Shown here in pieces: positions 1 to 11,238 of a stretch of DNA of 64,000 nt. The stretch comes from Poronia punctata (lineage: Eukaryota; Ascomycota; Sordariomycetes; Xylariales; Xylariaceae), in NCBI GenBank assembly GCA_022579005.1, contig MU401516.1:121077-185076 (forward strand). Reading direction: 5' to 3'. A program made the position numbers and the translations under genes. Within the stretch, counting starts at the first letter, position 1. The number at the start of each line of letters is the position of its first letter. Under the pieces are notes generated by a model, which was given only the letters and a program-made list of their open reading frames with translations, was not told the origin of the DNA and did no database searches.

Positions 1-2
1 AG

Positions 3-1169
3 AAGCTCGAGCAACAGATCAAGGAGAAGCAACAAAGCGTAGACGAGAAGATTGGCGTCAAGGAGTCTGATACGGGACTTGCACCACCTCATCTATGGGA
101 TGTGGCAGCTGACCGGCAACGCATGTCCGAAGAGCAGCCCTTGCAGGTGGCTAGATGCACAAAGATCATCCCGGACGAAAAGGACGAGTCGAAGAGCAAA
201 TATGTCATTAACGTTCAAATTGCCAAATTCGTCGTCCAACTAGGCGAGCGTGTCTCCCCTACCGATATCGAGGAGGCCATGCGTGTCGGCGTCGACCGTA
301 ATAAGTACCAGATCATGCTTCCTTTGCCACCTAAGATCGACGCAAGCGTCACCATGATGACGGTGGAGGAAAAGCCGGACGTTACGTACGGTGACGTTGG
401 CGGCTGCAAAGAACAGGTGGAGAAGCTGAGAGAAGTGGTGGAGATGCCCTTACTGTCCCCTGAACGGTTTGTGAACTTGGGTATCGACCCTCCAAAGGGT
501 GCCTTGTTGTACGGCCCCCCTGGCACGGGCAAGACCCTATGCGCCAGAGCAGTTGCGAACCGTACCGATGCCACATTCATCAGAGTCATCGGCAGCGAAC
601 TGGTGCAGAAGTATGTAGGTGAGGGAGCCCGAATGGTCAGAGAGCTGTTTGAGATGGCGAGGACAAAGAAAGCCTGTATTATCTTCTTCGACGAAATCGA
701 TGCTGTAGGCGGTGCTCGGTTCGACGACGGGGCTGGTGGGGACAACGAAGTACAGAGAACCATGTTGGAACTGATTACGCAACTGGACGGGTTCGACGCC
801 CGAGGCAATATCAAGGTCATGTTTGCAACCAACAGACCGTCAACACTGGACCCCGCGCTTATGCGGCCCGGCCGTATCGACCGAAAGATTGAGTTCTCTC
901 TTCCCGACCTCGAGGGCAGAGCAAACATCCTCCGAATCCATGCGAAGAGCATGTCCGTTGAACGGGATATCCGGTGGGAGCTGATCTCGCGTCTCTGCCC
1001 CAACGCCACAGGTGCCGAGCTTCGCAGTGTATGTACCGAGGCCGGCATGTTTGCCATTCGAGCGAGAAGAAAGGTAGCCACCGAGAAGGACTTCCTGAGC
1101 GCGGTCGACAAGGTCATCAAGGGCAACTTGAAGTTCAACTCTACCGCGACGTACATGCAGTACAATTAG
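3..1169 (+). CDS. RPT1: 26S proteasome regulatory ATPase subunit RPT1 (partial, 5' end outside window)
   Basis: One of six AAA+ ATPases of the base of the 19S regulatory particle; it unfolds ubiquitylated substrates and threads them into the 20S core in nucleus and cytosol. The frame is open from base 3 to the TAG, giving 388 residues and no start, so the first few dozen residues lie upstream. Visible in order: the end of the N-terminal coiled coil ([11 protein letters not shown]), the family segment [17 protein letters not shown], the OB-like part ([13 protein letters not shown]), Walker A GPPGTGKT, Walker [10 protein letters not shown], the pore-loop and second-region segments ([20 protein letters not shown]) and arginine fingers in RPGRIDRK. 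It ends in YMQYN, as RPT1 does in yeast and animals. One residue is absent before IAKFVV compared with the usual VKQIAKFVV. No intron is seen in this part. RPT1 identity is preferred over RPT2-6 because the N-terminal and C-terminal signatures are specific. Confidence 0.95.
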   Translation, partial: KLEQQIKEKQQSVDEKIGVKESDTGLAPPHLWDVAADRQRMSEEQPLQVARCTKIIPDEKDESKSKYVINVQIAKFVVQLGERVSPTDIEEAMRVGVDRNKYQIMLPLPPKIDASVTMMTVEEKPDVTYGDVGGCKEQVEKLREVVEMPLLSPERFVNLGIDPPKGALLYGPPGTGKTLCARAVANRTDATFIRVIGSELVQKYVGEGARMVRELFEMARTKKACIIFFDEIDAVGGARFDDGAGGDNEVQRTMLELITQLDGFDARGNIKVMFATNRPSTLDPALMRPGRIDRKIEFSLPDLEGRANILRIHAKSMSVERDIRWELISRLCPNATGAELRSVCTEAGMFAIRARRKVATEKDFLSAVDKVIKGNLKFNSTATYMQYN

Positions 1170-2023
1170 TAAGGTCATGATTTGCATGCCATGACGATGT
1201 CCTGATTCTGGTTCCGACTTCAGTTCTAGTTTGGATGTAAGAGTACGGGCGGGATTACGGAGCTAGACTAACTCTAACATTGAGAGGAGGCTGGTGGCAT
1301 TGCTCTTTAGATAATCAACCAATAAGTCTTTCCAAAGCGCGCGTCGTGCTTCGTCTACGGTTTACTTCCCACAAGCGCAATGAGAATCTAGTCCTTGGCA
1401 GACTAGTTATTTCTTTTATCGTTATAATACGAAATGAATACTAGTTGCTAATGCAAAAGGGTATATACGGATGTCGCAACATCCATGAGTGTCGTCCTGC
1501 CCCAAAAGTGGCCCCTTATGATATCTCGAGGTTCGTGCATGACAAACACCCAAATAACTCAGCTTCGACGCCTCCCGTGGTTGAATTAGGTTTGAGAAGA
1601 GAAACACGACTATCCTTGCCGTGTCGTGCTAGCCTGGCAGGATATTGCCGAGCCATGCTCAAGCCATGCATAATACGCCAGAATAATGTTTAGCAAATAA
1701 GAGTCCATGCAATGGCCTAAATAAGACGTCAAAAAAGCGCCTGGCCCTCCAGACCCATTTCATCAGTCGAATAAGTCGTAGTGTTGTGGCGGTTAGGAGC
1801 CTTTTAGGCGGCCTCGATGCTTCGAAAACTGCAATATTTTGGAGTTCTCCAGCAGTTCTCGGGGACGCACTCGTAGCTGTTTTTTCTCGTAGATTTCGTT
1901 CATCCATTCCAGGATTGGAGTCGGCGAAGTTTGTGTTGCCCTGCCCTGCCGCCTATCACCCCGCACATCCTTGATGACAATTCCGTTTTCTGTTCATTAG
2001 TGTGCTTCACTTATGGCCCCATC
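1170..2023. other. Intergenic, 3' flanks of RPT1 and the zinc-binding-like gene
   Basis: This is the convergent spacer between a plus-strand and a minus-strand gene, so both 3' UTRs are expected here. No reading frame has a recognisable family, splice structure or codon bias. No structural RNA was recognised. Confidence 0.5.
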
Positions 2024-3040
2024 CTAGGCGCCATCCAACCAAGCCAGGCATCCCAGGCAAACGACGTCGCCTTCACTCCCGCGCTCAATGCAGCAGCGGC
2101 TACAAATAACAGCGCGGTGACCACGCCCGTTCCAACTTGGAGAAATGCGCCCCCTTTCGTCCCCCCTCGGTCTTTGTCGGTCTGGTCTTTCCGTGTTGCT
2201 TCTGCGAGACTGTTCCTGGCTGCCATCGTCGTCTACATCCTGCATAGTGAAGGATTCGCCGACATTTTCTTGTTCACGTGCCGTCTGATTGGGCCTGCAT
2301 TCGCCCGACATAGGTAGCCAACCTTGACATGCCCTCAAGCACACAAAGCACGTGCGTTTGTCACAGCCCATACAATCCGCATAGGAGTCCAGGTCTGACC
2401 TCCTGGTGGGTTTTCGATGACATATATGACAGGGGTTGAGAAGTCCGGACGGGTTGGTCCGACCAGTTGATCGAATGTGTGGTGAGAATCCGGACTCAGC
2501 CTCGGATGGAATGGAAGTTGGATCGGGGTGAGCGTGGGGGAGATGGGATTGCTGTGATTGCGAAAGAATGGTAGGTTGTGTGGGATGATGATGGTGAGCG
2601 TAGCGATTATGTTGTCCTTCGTCCAGGTTATCGTCAACAAAGCAAAGCCTCTTGCTCACAGGCAAGGATAAGGGTTTCGATGACAGGTCGATGAAAGGAG
2701 GCCCGCCTCGATTTGACGGCACGATGAGTCGTTCATTGCTTATGACAGGGAGCAGATCTCCTGATCCGCCAAATGCAGGGCCACTGTGGGAGAGAAACAC
2801 GTCAGTAGGAAACTCAACGGATCGCTAGCTAGGAGTAATCGTAGTGACCTAGGTTAGGGCATCATACAATGACCGCTGCAACGCAGCTTCATCGCTGTCA
2901 CGTCTTCTTTTCCTAGCCGGCGGCGATACCATAGAGACTTGAGATGTCGTTGCAGACGGCATTTGTCTGGCGAAAGCTGCGTTACGAGGTAAGCATTTGG
3001 AACGCGGGCGAGTCCAACTAGGTAGTAGCAATGATCCCAA
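2024..3040 (-). CDS. Cys-rich, probably zinc-binding, uncharacterised fungal protein
   Basis: I do not recognise a characterised homologue. The model has two exons, 3040..2868 and 2783..2024, joined by an 84-nt intron with a GTATGA donor and a CCCACAG acceptor. The join is phase 2 and gives 310 aa. The N-terminal third is basic and Ser/Pro rich, with the possible nuclear localisation string ARKRRRDSD around residues 43-51. The middle is low complexity (His, Gln, Pro). From about residue 176 comes a cluster of paired cysteines (CHIC, CMGC, CFVC). A second cluster lies near the C terminus (CSRCC, CLGC), ending in LAWLDGA about 10 residues later. The CxxC spacing suggests two structural zinc sites, or one cross-brace like a degenerate RING/PHD, but the spacing does not match a standard RING. 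An acidic/Arg-rich linker separates the clusters. Function is unknown; a nuclear role is only inferred from the basic string. Confidence 0.72.
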
Positions 3041-4024
3041 CGTCGACGGAGGACCGTGATGCGCAGCTAAGATCGCCGCTAAACCAGGGCAGTGACGGGG
3101 AAATAGTCAGAGCTAGGTTAACGGCCAGAACGGTGGCATGGGGATTCGTATATTAAAAGATGCAAAAGAAAAATAAGTAAATAACGTCGATATAACTACT
3201 ACGCTTTTCGTAGCACCGGCAGACAATTTGCAATGTTACCTTACCTACCTACCTAGACCTGACAAGTACCTTAGGTACTTACCTACTATCGTATGTAGTG
3301 TAATCATCAGAAACATTGCTTTCCAGAGTTCAAACAACAGGTACCAATATTATCTAGAGATGTATACCTACTTATACTTTACGGTCCTCTCCTATCTGCA
3401 GGTACCTATATCGTAACGTCCTTGGTACTTAGGAGATACAGGTACCTGGTAGCATGTAGGATGTACCTTGTAGGCACATACCTAGGTAGGTATTTGCACT
3501 TGTTATATTGATATCACTGATAGATATGCGTCTTGCAGTATTTACTAAAACACTTATGCAGATAAAAAGGTACAATGTATAATAAAAGTACAGTGTTACT
3601 GTATAGTAGCACGGTAATGTGTGTATCACGTGGGTTAGGTAGACCAACGGAATCAAATGGAAAGGTGGGTCATCCGACAACCCACCGCCGAAAGGCCCGC
3701 AGACGGATATATTGATAGGTAGGAACTGCTTGATAGCGTGGTATGCATGTATCTCACTTAACCTTGATAACCTAGTCGATTGATTGATTGATTACATTAT
3801 CCGTCCATACATCCCATCTCTCCATTCAAGGCTCATCCCCAAGCCGGCCCCTACTCCAACCGACACTCGACATTCGGACCACGTCTCGTGCATTGGTTTC
3901 TGCCCCCGATCTTAAGCCCGACAACGATTGTCGATAATCACCGCCAAGTCCTTTCGCACAGCCATCAGCGTGCCGATATCAAGAAGTTCTTTCAGTATCT
4001 CGGAGTCCTTGTAGCCATCAAGAT
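3041..4024. other. Intergenic with TACCTA/TAGGTA-rich low-complexity DNA
   Basis: This is the divergent spacer between the zinc-binding-like gene and SF3B14, so both promoters should lie here. Bases 3236-3500 are dense in ACCTACCTA/TAGGTACCT words in both orientations. A short GATT tandem (three to four units) lies at about 3779-3793. Apparent small reading frames here are built from these repeats and are not supported as genes. Confidence 0.5.
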
Positions 4025-4693
4025 ATGAGTCGCGCCGGAAAGCTTGCCCCAGAGCAGTTGCCGTGAGTTGCGCATCAGCCCGCCCGCCCGCCCGCCTCGT
4101 GATAATACACTTGACTTTTGGGGTCCAGATTGCTAACATACACTCATGGCATACAGAGTCTTATTCATCAAGAACCTCAAGTTAGTGACCATAAACTGCC
4201 TAATTTCCGTTGTCATGCTTCGAAGGCCCTTTCCATCGACCTTGTTCTAATCTCCCACAAAGCTACGAAGTAACAGACGGCGATCTCTTCAAGCTTTTCG
4301 ACCCGGACGAGACGGGAATCATCCGGTACCAGCCCTAACACCATATGTTATACCGCTCTTCTGTGCTAACACTCGTCAAGTCAAATTCGGAAAGGCATTT
4401 CTCTTGACACAAAAGGAACCGCCTATGTCGTCTTCTGGAATGCAATGGATGCAAAGAACGCTCTCGAGAAGCTAAATGGCTTCAACTTCCAAAACAGATA
4501 CCTTGTCGGTACGTCTTGTCACCGTTTCATCCTTCCCTACAGAGATTACTGCTTAGGTCGGTGCATATCTGACTGGAGCGCAGTACTGTGGCACCAACCA
4601 GAGAAGACCATGAGAATGAAAGAGTCAAAAGAGGGCGTGCAGGCCCGCCAGGAGAATTTAGGTCAGCTCAAGCAGCAATATGGCATCGATTGA
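4025..4693 (+). CDS. SF3B14: Splicing factor 3b subunit p14 (SF3B14/SF3B6), U2 snRNP branch-site protein
   Basis: A small RRM protein of the SF3b complex. It contacts the branch-point adenosine and SF3B1 during prespliceosome assembly in the nucleus. Five exons are needed: 4025..4062, 4157..4180, 4263..4325, 4381..4508 and 4584..4693, all with GT..AG borders and consistent phase, giving 120 aa (family about 125). In order: a short basic N terminus MSRAGKLAPEQLP, RNP2 VLFIKNL, RNP1-like GTAYVVFW, the family signature FNFQNRYLVVLWHQPEKT and the terminal helix ending QQYGID, matching the human protein's YGI ending region. Exons 1 and 2 are only 38 and 24 nt. The start is the only ATG preceding the RRM in frame. 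The exon density is high for so short a gene, which is typical of splicing-factor genes in these fungi. Confidence 0.93.
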
Positions 4694-6703
4694 CGATTAG
4701 ACGGGCCTGCAGATAGGCTCCAGACTAGTACTTGCGCTCGCACGCTGTCTGCAGTCCCGTCATCTACTTCTACATCCTCGAGGACTACAACGTCCACGTC
4801 CACATCTATTGAGAAAAAGCTAGGCCCGGCTATGAACCAAAAGAGGAGCAAGCCGGACAGTGTTACTCGCCTTGCACGACGTAAAATCGCGCTCACTTTC
4901 ATGAGAGGCTTCCTGCTGCAGAGACATGACAAGATCTGTGTCTCCTGAGTCGACGGGTGGCGCCAAACGATTTGAACCCGGATACGTCACCATGTCATAT
5001 TGCGGCAGCACATCACCAAATCACTTTGAAGGGGCATAGATCGTCCCATGTGGTTAATTTTCTTTCCGCGCATGTGGTTCGCCATTACTGGTGCTGCCGT
5101 TTCGGCTCCTCTTAGGGATGATGATACAGGCAGTGCCCCGAAAAATATTTGTAATGGACTCTGTATTATGAAACGGCGGGAACGCCGGAAATGCCACACA
5201 CCCTTTGTCAGGGGATCCGTGATGTTTTCCTTGCACATATATGATGAGAGATGCGGTACTTTACGAGAATGGAAACCATACTTTTATCATGACAACCCTA
5301 ACCATAGCCATGGCGCTTGTTCTTTAAACATGCACAAGGTATTCAAATCGGCTAGCCGCATCATAAGTATATATCAAGTGACCAACCTATAAACAGACAC
5401 TTTACAGCCCCAACTTTACACATGGCAAACAATATCAGGCGTGGTAGTAGGTAGTCAAGTCTTATGCTTTGCGCTCTTCTTTTAGTAGTCCCATGTTAGC
5501 TACAAGTACACTTCTAGCATAGCGGCATTCTTGTCTTGCAGTTACGGTGTTGCAAGCAATGCCACAAGAGTTGATTCATGTCAGTACGTATATAACACGC
5601 GTTCGCACTGCGCAGTAGGTCACAGGTAGGGACTCCTGACAGAGACGATATAACAGGATGTTTCTAGGTTAATCTAGTCTTGATTATATGTAGTACAGCA
5701 TCTAAACTCAGCTCTGCTTCCTCATCTTACAAGTAGGTAGGTGCCTACAGGCTGCAAGTGCTCAAGTTACTACACATACGTGTATATACAATTACATGTT
5801 GGTATCATACAAGTACACAATGCTTAGGTAATAAATAAGGTTTTAACTTTTAGGAGCTATGAGTAGGTACCTCCAAAAATAGGCCAATGACAGTGACCCG
5901 CACCCCTATTTAAGCGGCGCGGACCTGAGACTGGCCTACTGGATTTGTCTGGATTCTAGAGCCGTGGAGGTTTTTGTCGACAAATGTACTCGGTACATGT
6001 ACACGTAGAGCTAGTAGTACCTAGCATGTATACAAGTATGCCTACCTATGTAGATAAGCCCCGCAGGCTCCTACACCAGGCACAATCTTTACCTACACGT
6101 ACCCTACTGATTGTACATATGTGTGTACATGTACTCGTAGGTAGAGCAAAAGACCAGAGAACCTTACCAAGTCTACAGACTCCTTTAGGTTACTTTTAAT
6201 AGTGTCAACCTTGGTACACGTAAACCACCTACCTAATTCAATTCATATTGCCGTGACTGCCTTGCGTTAGGTAGTCAAATAAGTATCTATCTTCCTTCAG
6301 GCAAATCGGCTGGCATTGCTGCTGTGACCAATATCATTGCACCTTGCTTCTTTGCCATTTGAGCACATTCAATTACCCACCCAAGTACCTGTGACCCTAT
6401 ATACATAGGTACGCAAAAGAATCAACTACGTCGTAGGAACGCCAACCACCCGATATCCGCACTCGGAACTTGCCACCGAAGCTGAATGTAGATGAGCTGC
6501 AGTTGCTTCAGTTTTTCCTCTCCATCCTAGACGCATAACTTCGAGTCCATGTGGTTCTAGTCTTGCGATACAGCAGCCGAACATATCCTCCGTTTGCCCG
6601 TGCCGGCTACGTCAACTTTCCTCCATGACCTCGGCGATTTACACGCTGCTCTAGCTACTCCAGTTGCAACTACTAGCATCGACCCGCTCTTGTCGCAGTC
6701 AAA
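4694..6703. other. Gene-poor spacer upstream of the STIMATE-like gene
   Basis: About 2 kb without a supportable gene. Bases 5700-6420 carry many TACCTA/TAGGTA and TACTCGTA-like words and GTACATGT/TACATGTA palindromes. The last 250 bases before the downstream ATG are pyrimidine rich and likely hold its promoter and 5' UTR. Small frames at about 5048-5392 and 5984-6199 have no family resemblance. Confidence 0.45.
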
Positions 6704-7877
6704 ATGAGTGACTTCGCCTCAGCCACCTCGTCTGCGCTGGGAGCAGCGGCAACGTCGACGCTAATATCGTCTATCGGCTCGTTGAACGACGGGAATGAAG
6801 GGGGAGGCGGTGGCGGCGATGGGGAATGCCGGTTGCTAGGCCCTTTTGCGCTTGTTGTGCAACTGGGCCTCGGCGGCCTGGCCCTGTTATCCCTCGTGTA
6901 CAAACGATGGCGCGAGCGGCCGCAGCGTCCGCTGAAGATCTGGTTCTTTGACGTATCGAAGCAAGTGGTTGGTTCGGTTCTGGTGCACGTTGCCAATGTG
7001 TTCATGTCGATGCTCACAAGCGGCCGATTTTCCATCACGGTAGAGCCGGTAGCTATGGAAACGGCCTCGAGGCTGCTGCGGAGGGAAGACGCCCCTTACG
7101 TCCCCAATCCCTGCTCATTTTATCTGCTGAATCTAGCTATCGATGTAAGTGCCATGCTGTTGTTTGTTACTAGTCCCTGCACCGTGTCAGTCTCGAAGCT
7201 AATCTTCATGTCCGGCTACGTACTAGACCACCATTGGCATCCCGATCCTGATCATACTACTTCGAGTAACGACTAGCCTCATTGCTTACACACCTTGGGG
7301 AAAACCCATCGAATCAATACAATCTGGGAACTACGACCACCCACCAAGGGCGTGGTGGTGGTTCAAGCAGTCCATCATCTATTTCTGTGGTCTCTTTGGG
7401 ATGAAGATCTGCGTATTGCTGATCTTCTTGATACTCCCATGGATCTCACGTGTGGGAGACTGGGCCTTGAGGTGGACTGAGGGCAACGAACGACTCCAGA
7501 TTTTCTTTGTCATGATGTTGTTCCCCCTGATCATGAATATCATCCAGTATTATATCATCGACAGCTTCATCAAGAAGAAAGAGACGGAGCACGGAGGGAT
7601 GCTGCCGGCAGAAGTCGATGTCAGAGACTCCTTCGACAGCGATAATGGCGTCGACAGCGAGGATGAGTCAATCAGCGGCGAGAGCAGCGAAAGTGTGCAG
7701 ATGTTGAGACCAAGCAAATCGTCCGGGAATCGGAAAAGCGGCAGTCGGATCGGAAACGGCCGCAAGAACAGCCATGAGGAATACGACCCGGAGTTAGACG
7801 GTCAGACGGCAGTGGAGGGCAGCAGCAACGAAGAGCGGAACAAGAAACTGCTCAAGGAACTGGTTCCTCCTGAGTGA
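6704..7877 (+). CDS. STIMATE/TMEM110-type vacuolar or ER multipass membrane protein
   Basis: Two exons, 6704..7144 and 7227..7877, with an 82-nt intron (GTAAGT donor, TAG acceptor, phase 0), give 363 aa. The intron falls exactly between AID and TTIGIP, and the joined string resembles the LDTT(I/L)G element of the STIMATE family. Segments seen: a Ser/Ala/Gly-rich N terminus; a first hydrophobic stretch (about residues 48-68, LLGPFALVVQLGLGGLALLS); KIWFFDVSKQVVGS and NPCSFYLLNLAIDTT; three further membrane stretches up to about residue 260; and a long polar C-terminal tail with acidic Ser-rich repeats (about residues 270-363). In animals STIMATE sits at ER-plasma membrane junctions and modulates STIM1-dependent calcium entry. 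In fungi, homologues are annotated only as vacuolar membrane proteins. Family assignment is firm enough; cellular role here is inference. Confidence 0.82.
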
Positions 7878-10800
7878 CCGTAGCATCGCGTTGCGCCACG
7901 ACAGTTGGCTTCTGGTGGTTAGTGACCTAACGAGGTGCCTGGCACTACTTTTGATTGTATTTTACTGGGACTCATTGTTTTGGCGTATTTGAGGGCATAG
8001 CGGGTTTAGGCATCTTTATATATTGAACTATGCTTCAACAGGACCTAATGAATATATAGCCTGTGAGGTCCCACAGGCATTTAGTCTTGACTGTAAGTCA
8101 CTGTCCCTAGTTTGATGACCGCTTATTTTTAACACGATAGTACATACTTATGAGGCCTTGGACATCGAACCAAGTTCGACGTAAATTGGCGTCCTTCCCG
8201 GCCGTACGGACTTGCGGCGTCCAGCTTATTAGTTTTGCCCTGAACATTGTTACCATTTGAACGACATCCAGACTCGACATATAGTAGACAAAGCGAGTCC
8301 GGATAAGGGACAAGGTTCAATGGTCATACGCAGGCACCGAAACTAAAAGGCTACATAGGTTAACTCAAGAATCCGATGTTTACCGGAGTGCCCACTAACT
8401 AAACTATGAGAACACCATGGAGTAAATGTCATGTGGTAGAAAATAGACAGCAGAGAACGCCGAGCTACCGAGGTATACACGGCAGTAATATCTACTAAGT
8501 AGCTAGGACACGCGAGTCCTATGGGCAGCTATCTATCTACGTCCTATTAGTTCAGTTCCGACCAAAGGAATCGACTCTATCATCAAGCGCGCGACGCCTG
8601 CTATAAGTGGGGGTTAGCCGGGGGGGATTTACTAGGGAAAATGAGAAGGACGGAAGGGTGGGATTTCATTTGGGTATTTATGAGCTCATACCTCGCACGC
8701 CAGCCTTGTCGGAGGTTTTATCACAAGGTCTCAGATTCCGATTCTCGAACCCTAGGGATATACTCGTACACATTTGCGCTTGGCATGGCGGGGCCACGTG
8801 GGATGGCGATAGCCTTGGCTTGGCAGATTAAAAATGGTGGGAATTTTTAAACTTCAAAAGTCAGACCGGGGCAGGGGGACTGGGCCGGGAGGCAGGGAAC
8901 CGGGGTGCCGGGGTGCCGGCCGGGGTAATGCCGTATCTGATATCATCTCGTTCTCTGTTATCAGTGCACTCCCCTGTCATTTACTAAGGCGAGCCAAGTG
9001 TCTATCCAAATTTAAAGATATCTCAGATGCGGTCTACCGGAGGAAAAAGTTTAAACATCCGCCAGCCGAGAAATTTCAAGCAAGGTTTCCCTACAAGTAA
9101 ACCTAATTATCGCCACCAAGCGATAATATGTACGAGTGTGTAAGGAAGTAGTAAGGACGGTTCGAGTTCAGCAGCACTTACTTGACTGAAGGTTGACTGT
9201 AGTCTCACTTGACTATGGAATACCAAGCCTTCACATCCAGCCTCGCGAGTACCTATCAGTGCTTCCAGTCGAGATGTAGTCTACTTACTCGTAGGGGGCC
9301 ATAGCAGTTCAACTGGTTCCAGTTAGTAGTTACCTATTGCAACACCAACCTTTCCTCGTGGCCGATATTACTTACCCAACCGTGCTAACATAATAGTAGA
9401 AATTTACCAGCACTTGAAACAAGCTAACACCGTAGGTAGACTTGTAGAGGAAAGGGACCATTGCGATGCCGTGCTAGTGACACGTATAGTGGGTACGCGG
9501 GGTGGTATGGACTTGGTTTTCCATGCTTTATAGTCTAATCTAGCCTGACTAGGCCGAGATTAATATCATAATTACTTGGCATGTAAAACTGCATCACGAA
9601 CCTATGGGTTTCCTTTTCTACATTTGAGTTACGAGCTTGTTCAGCCTTATTAAAATCCACGGCTCAGGGCTGCAAAACATACTACCGCCTGATACATGAC
9701 ATGAATGAAGCTGGTTAATTTGGGTTACAAACGTATCGTATTATGTTGTGCAATCAAACTGTGATGAAGAAAAGCCTGAAGTCATAGCGGAGGCTAGGAC
9801 GTACGAGTATTACCTAAGGTACACAGCCACGACAGCCTCCTCGCTCAGCGGTTAGGTGTCTGAAGGTTGCCCTTTAAAGACAGATCAATGGCTCTTGATT
9901 AAAGATGTCAAACGTACGTATTGCTGTCTAGCCGCGCGATACCACGGCTTGTGTTAGAATAGGTAATGCAATTTCTTACGAGTATTACCTTTGTTACAGG
10001 GCCAAGAAGCTTGAAGCATCGACATCAATAAATGCCAGGCTATGGATGTCAGGTTAAACCCTTGACTTTGTAGCCGTCTCTGGTCTCGGGCCTTAACTTG
10101 CATAACACAAATAATCGTCTAGGTAGGGCTATGGGTGTCATGAATTTATTTTACTCCTACATTTCCATCGTAATATTGGATGGCTGGCATGCTGGCACGG
10201 GGCTGGTCTTCCAGCTATGTGTCTTGGCCTACAATGTACGAGCTTATAACCCCCAAGTAGGTATTAGGAATTGTGCCATGTTGCTGTGACCTAGACTAGC
10301 GCATTTCTAGCATGAGTTAAGCGGGGGCTGATGCCGTAGTGGCGGGTCTCATGTCAGGGGTCTACGAGTTCAGGGAAGGGATCAATGCGTGAAAACTGGG
10401 CACCACCGTTCCGCTTTCGCCAGCCATAATTGCTTCCCGCAGATAGGCTAGCTGCAAGTGCCTGTACGAGTACAAACATGGAAACGTTCAGGTACCATGT
10501 CTGTTCCTTGGTTGCCCGACTTGCGACTTGTGTGTCGTCTTGGGGGCGATCACTGCTTTTCATATCTCTCGTTCCGCGCTCCTTGACGCTTAGATAAAGA
10601 GTAACACTAGAATAAATCGCATGGGTTTTACGGGGGTTTCCTTTAATTTTTAGTTCCTTTCCCTGGTTCAGACACTCGTTCTTCCCATTCTTGAAAGTCC
10701 TGAGGTTGAGCCAGGTTTTGCGGCTTCACCTGTGATTAGCCCTTTGGCACTACGAATCGTTGGCATATATCACAATCGCTTTGTTTTGTTTTACCGTCGC

Positions 10801-11238
10801 CCCGCTAGCACTCTTTGCTCGTAACTCTTTGAACAAAACCGCGTCGAACTCCTATCGGTGGTCCATTGGCTAGTTCCCAGATCTGTCCCTATCACATTCC
10901 GACGCATTAATCAGCAGTGGCCGGGAACGGGAGCGGGAACTCGAATGGATGCCATCGTTTTATGCATACTCCTGACCGACCATTGATAGAATTTCGAACG
11001 AGTAGATTACCACTATCGACCTCACGGCTAGGGTTGGATTGCTGTAAGACGGATAGATCTTGGATGGGCGGCTGCAGACAACCGAAGACACTAGACGACA
11101 CGACGATTACTACCGACATATTATTTTGAACCACGCCATCGCGGGGCCGACGAGAGGTCCAGGCCTCATTCCTCGTGATTGAGGGCAAATTGGGGCTGCT
11201 AGGGAATCGGGCCAGAGTTTAGAGGAAAAGAAAAAGAA
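7878..11238. other. Large gene-poor interval (3.4 kb)
   Basis: I find no frame with intron-compatible coding signal or known family on either strand. Contents: the 3' UTR of the STIMATE-like gene; a GGGG/CCGG-rich patch at about 8860-8930 (repeated GGGGTGCCGG units); scattered TACCTA and TACGAGTA words (for example 9781-9820 and 9970-9990); and a pyrimidine-rich stretch before the next gene. An untranslated transcript cannot be excluded from sequence alone. Confidence 0.4.

Noticed and set aside
215..1165. 316-codon frame on the minus strand opposite RPT1
   Set aside because: Shadow of the RPT1 coding sequence; the plus strand is a full match to a conserved ATPase.
4940..5045. tRNA-like B box (GGTTCAAATC on the minus strand) with an A-box-like TGGTGATGTG upstream
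   Set aside because: The bases flanking the TTCAAAT loop (CCGGG and CGTTT) do not pair, and no acceptor stem forms.
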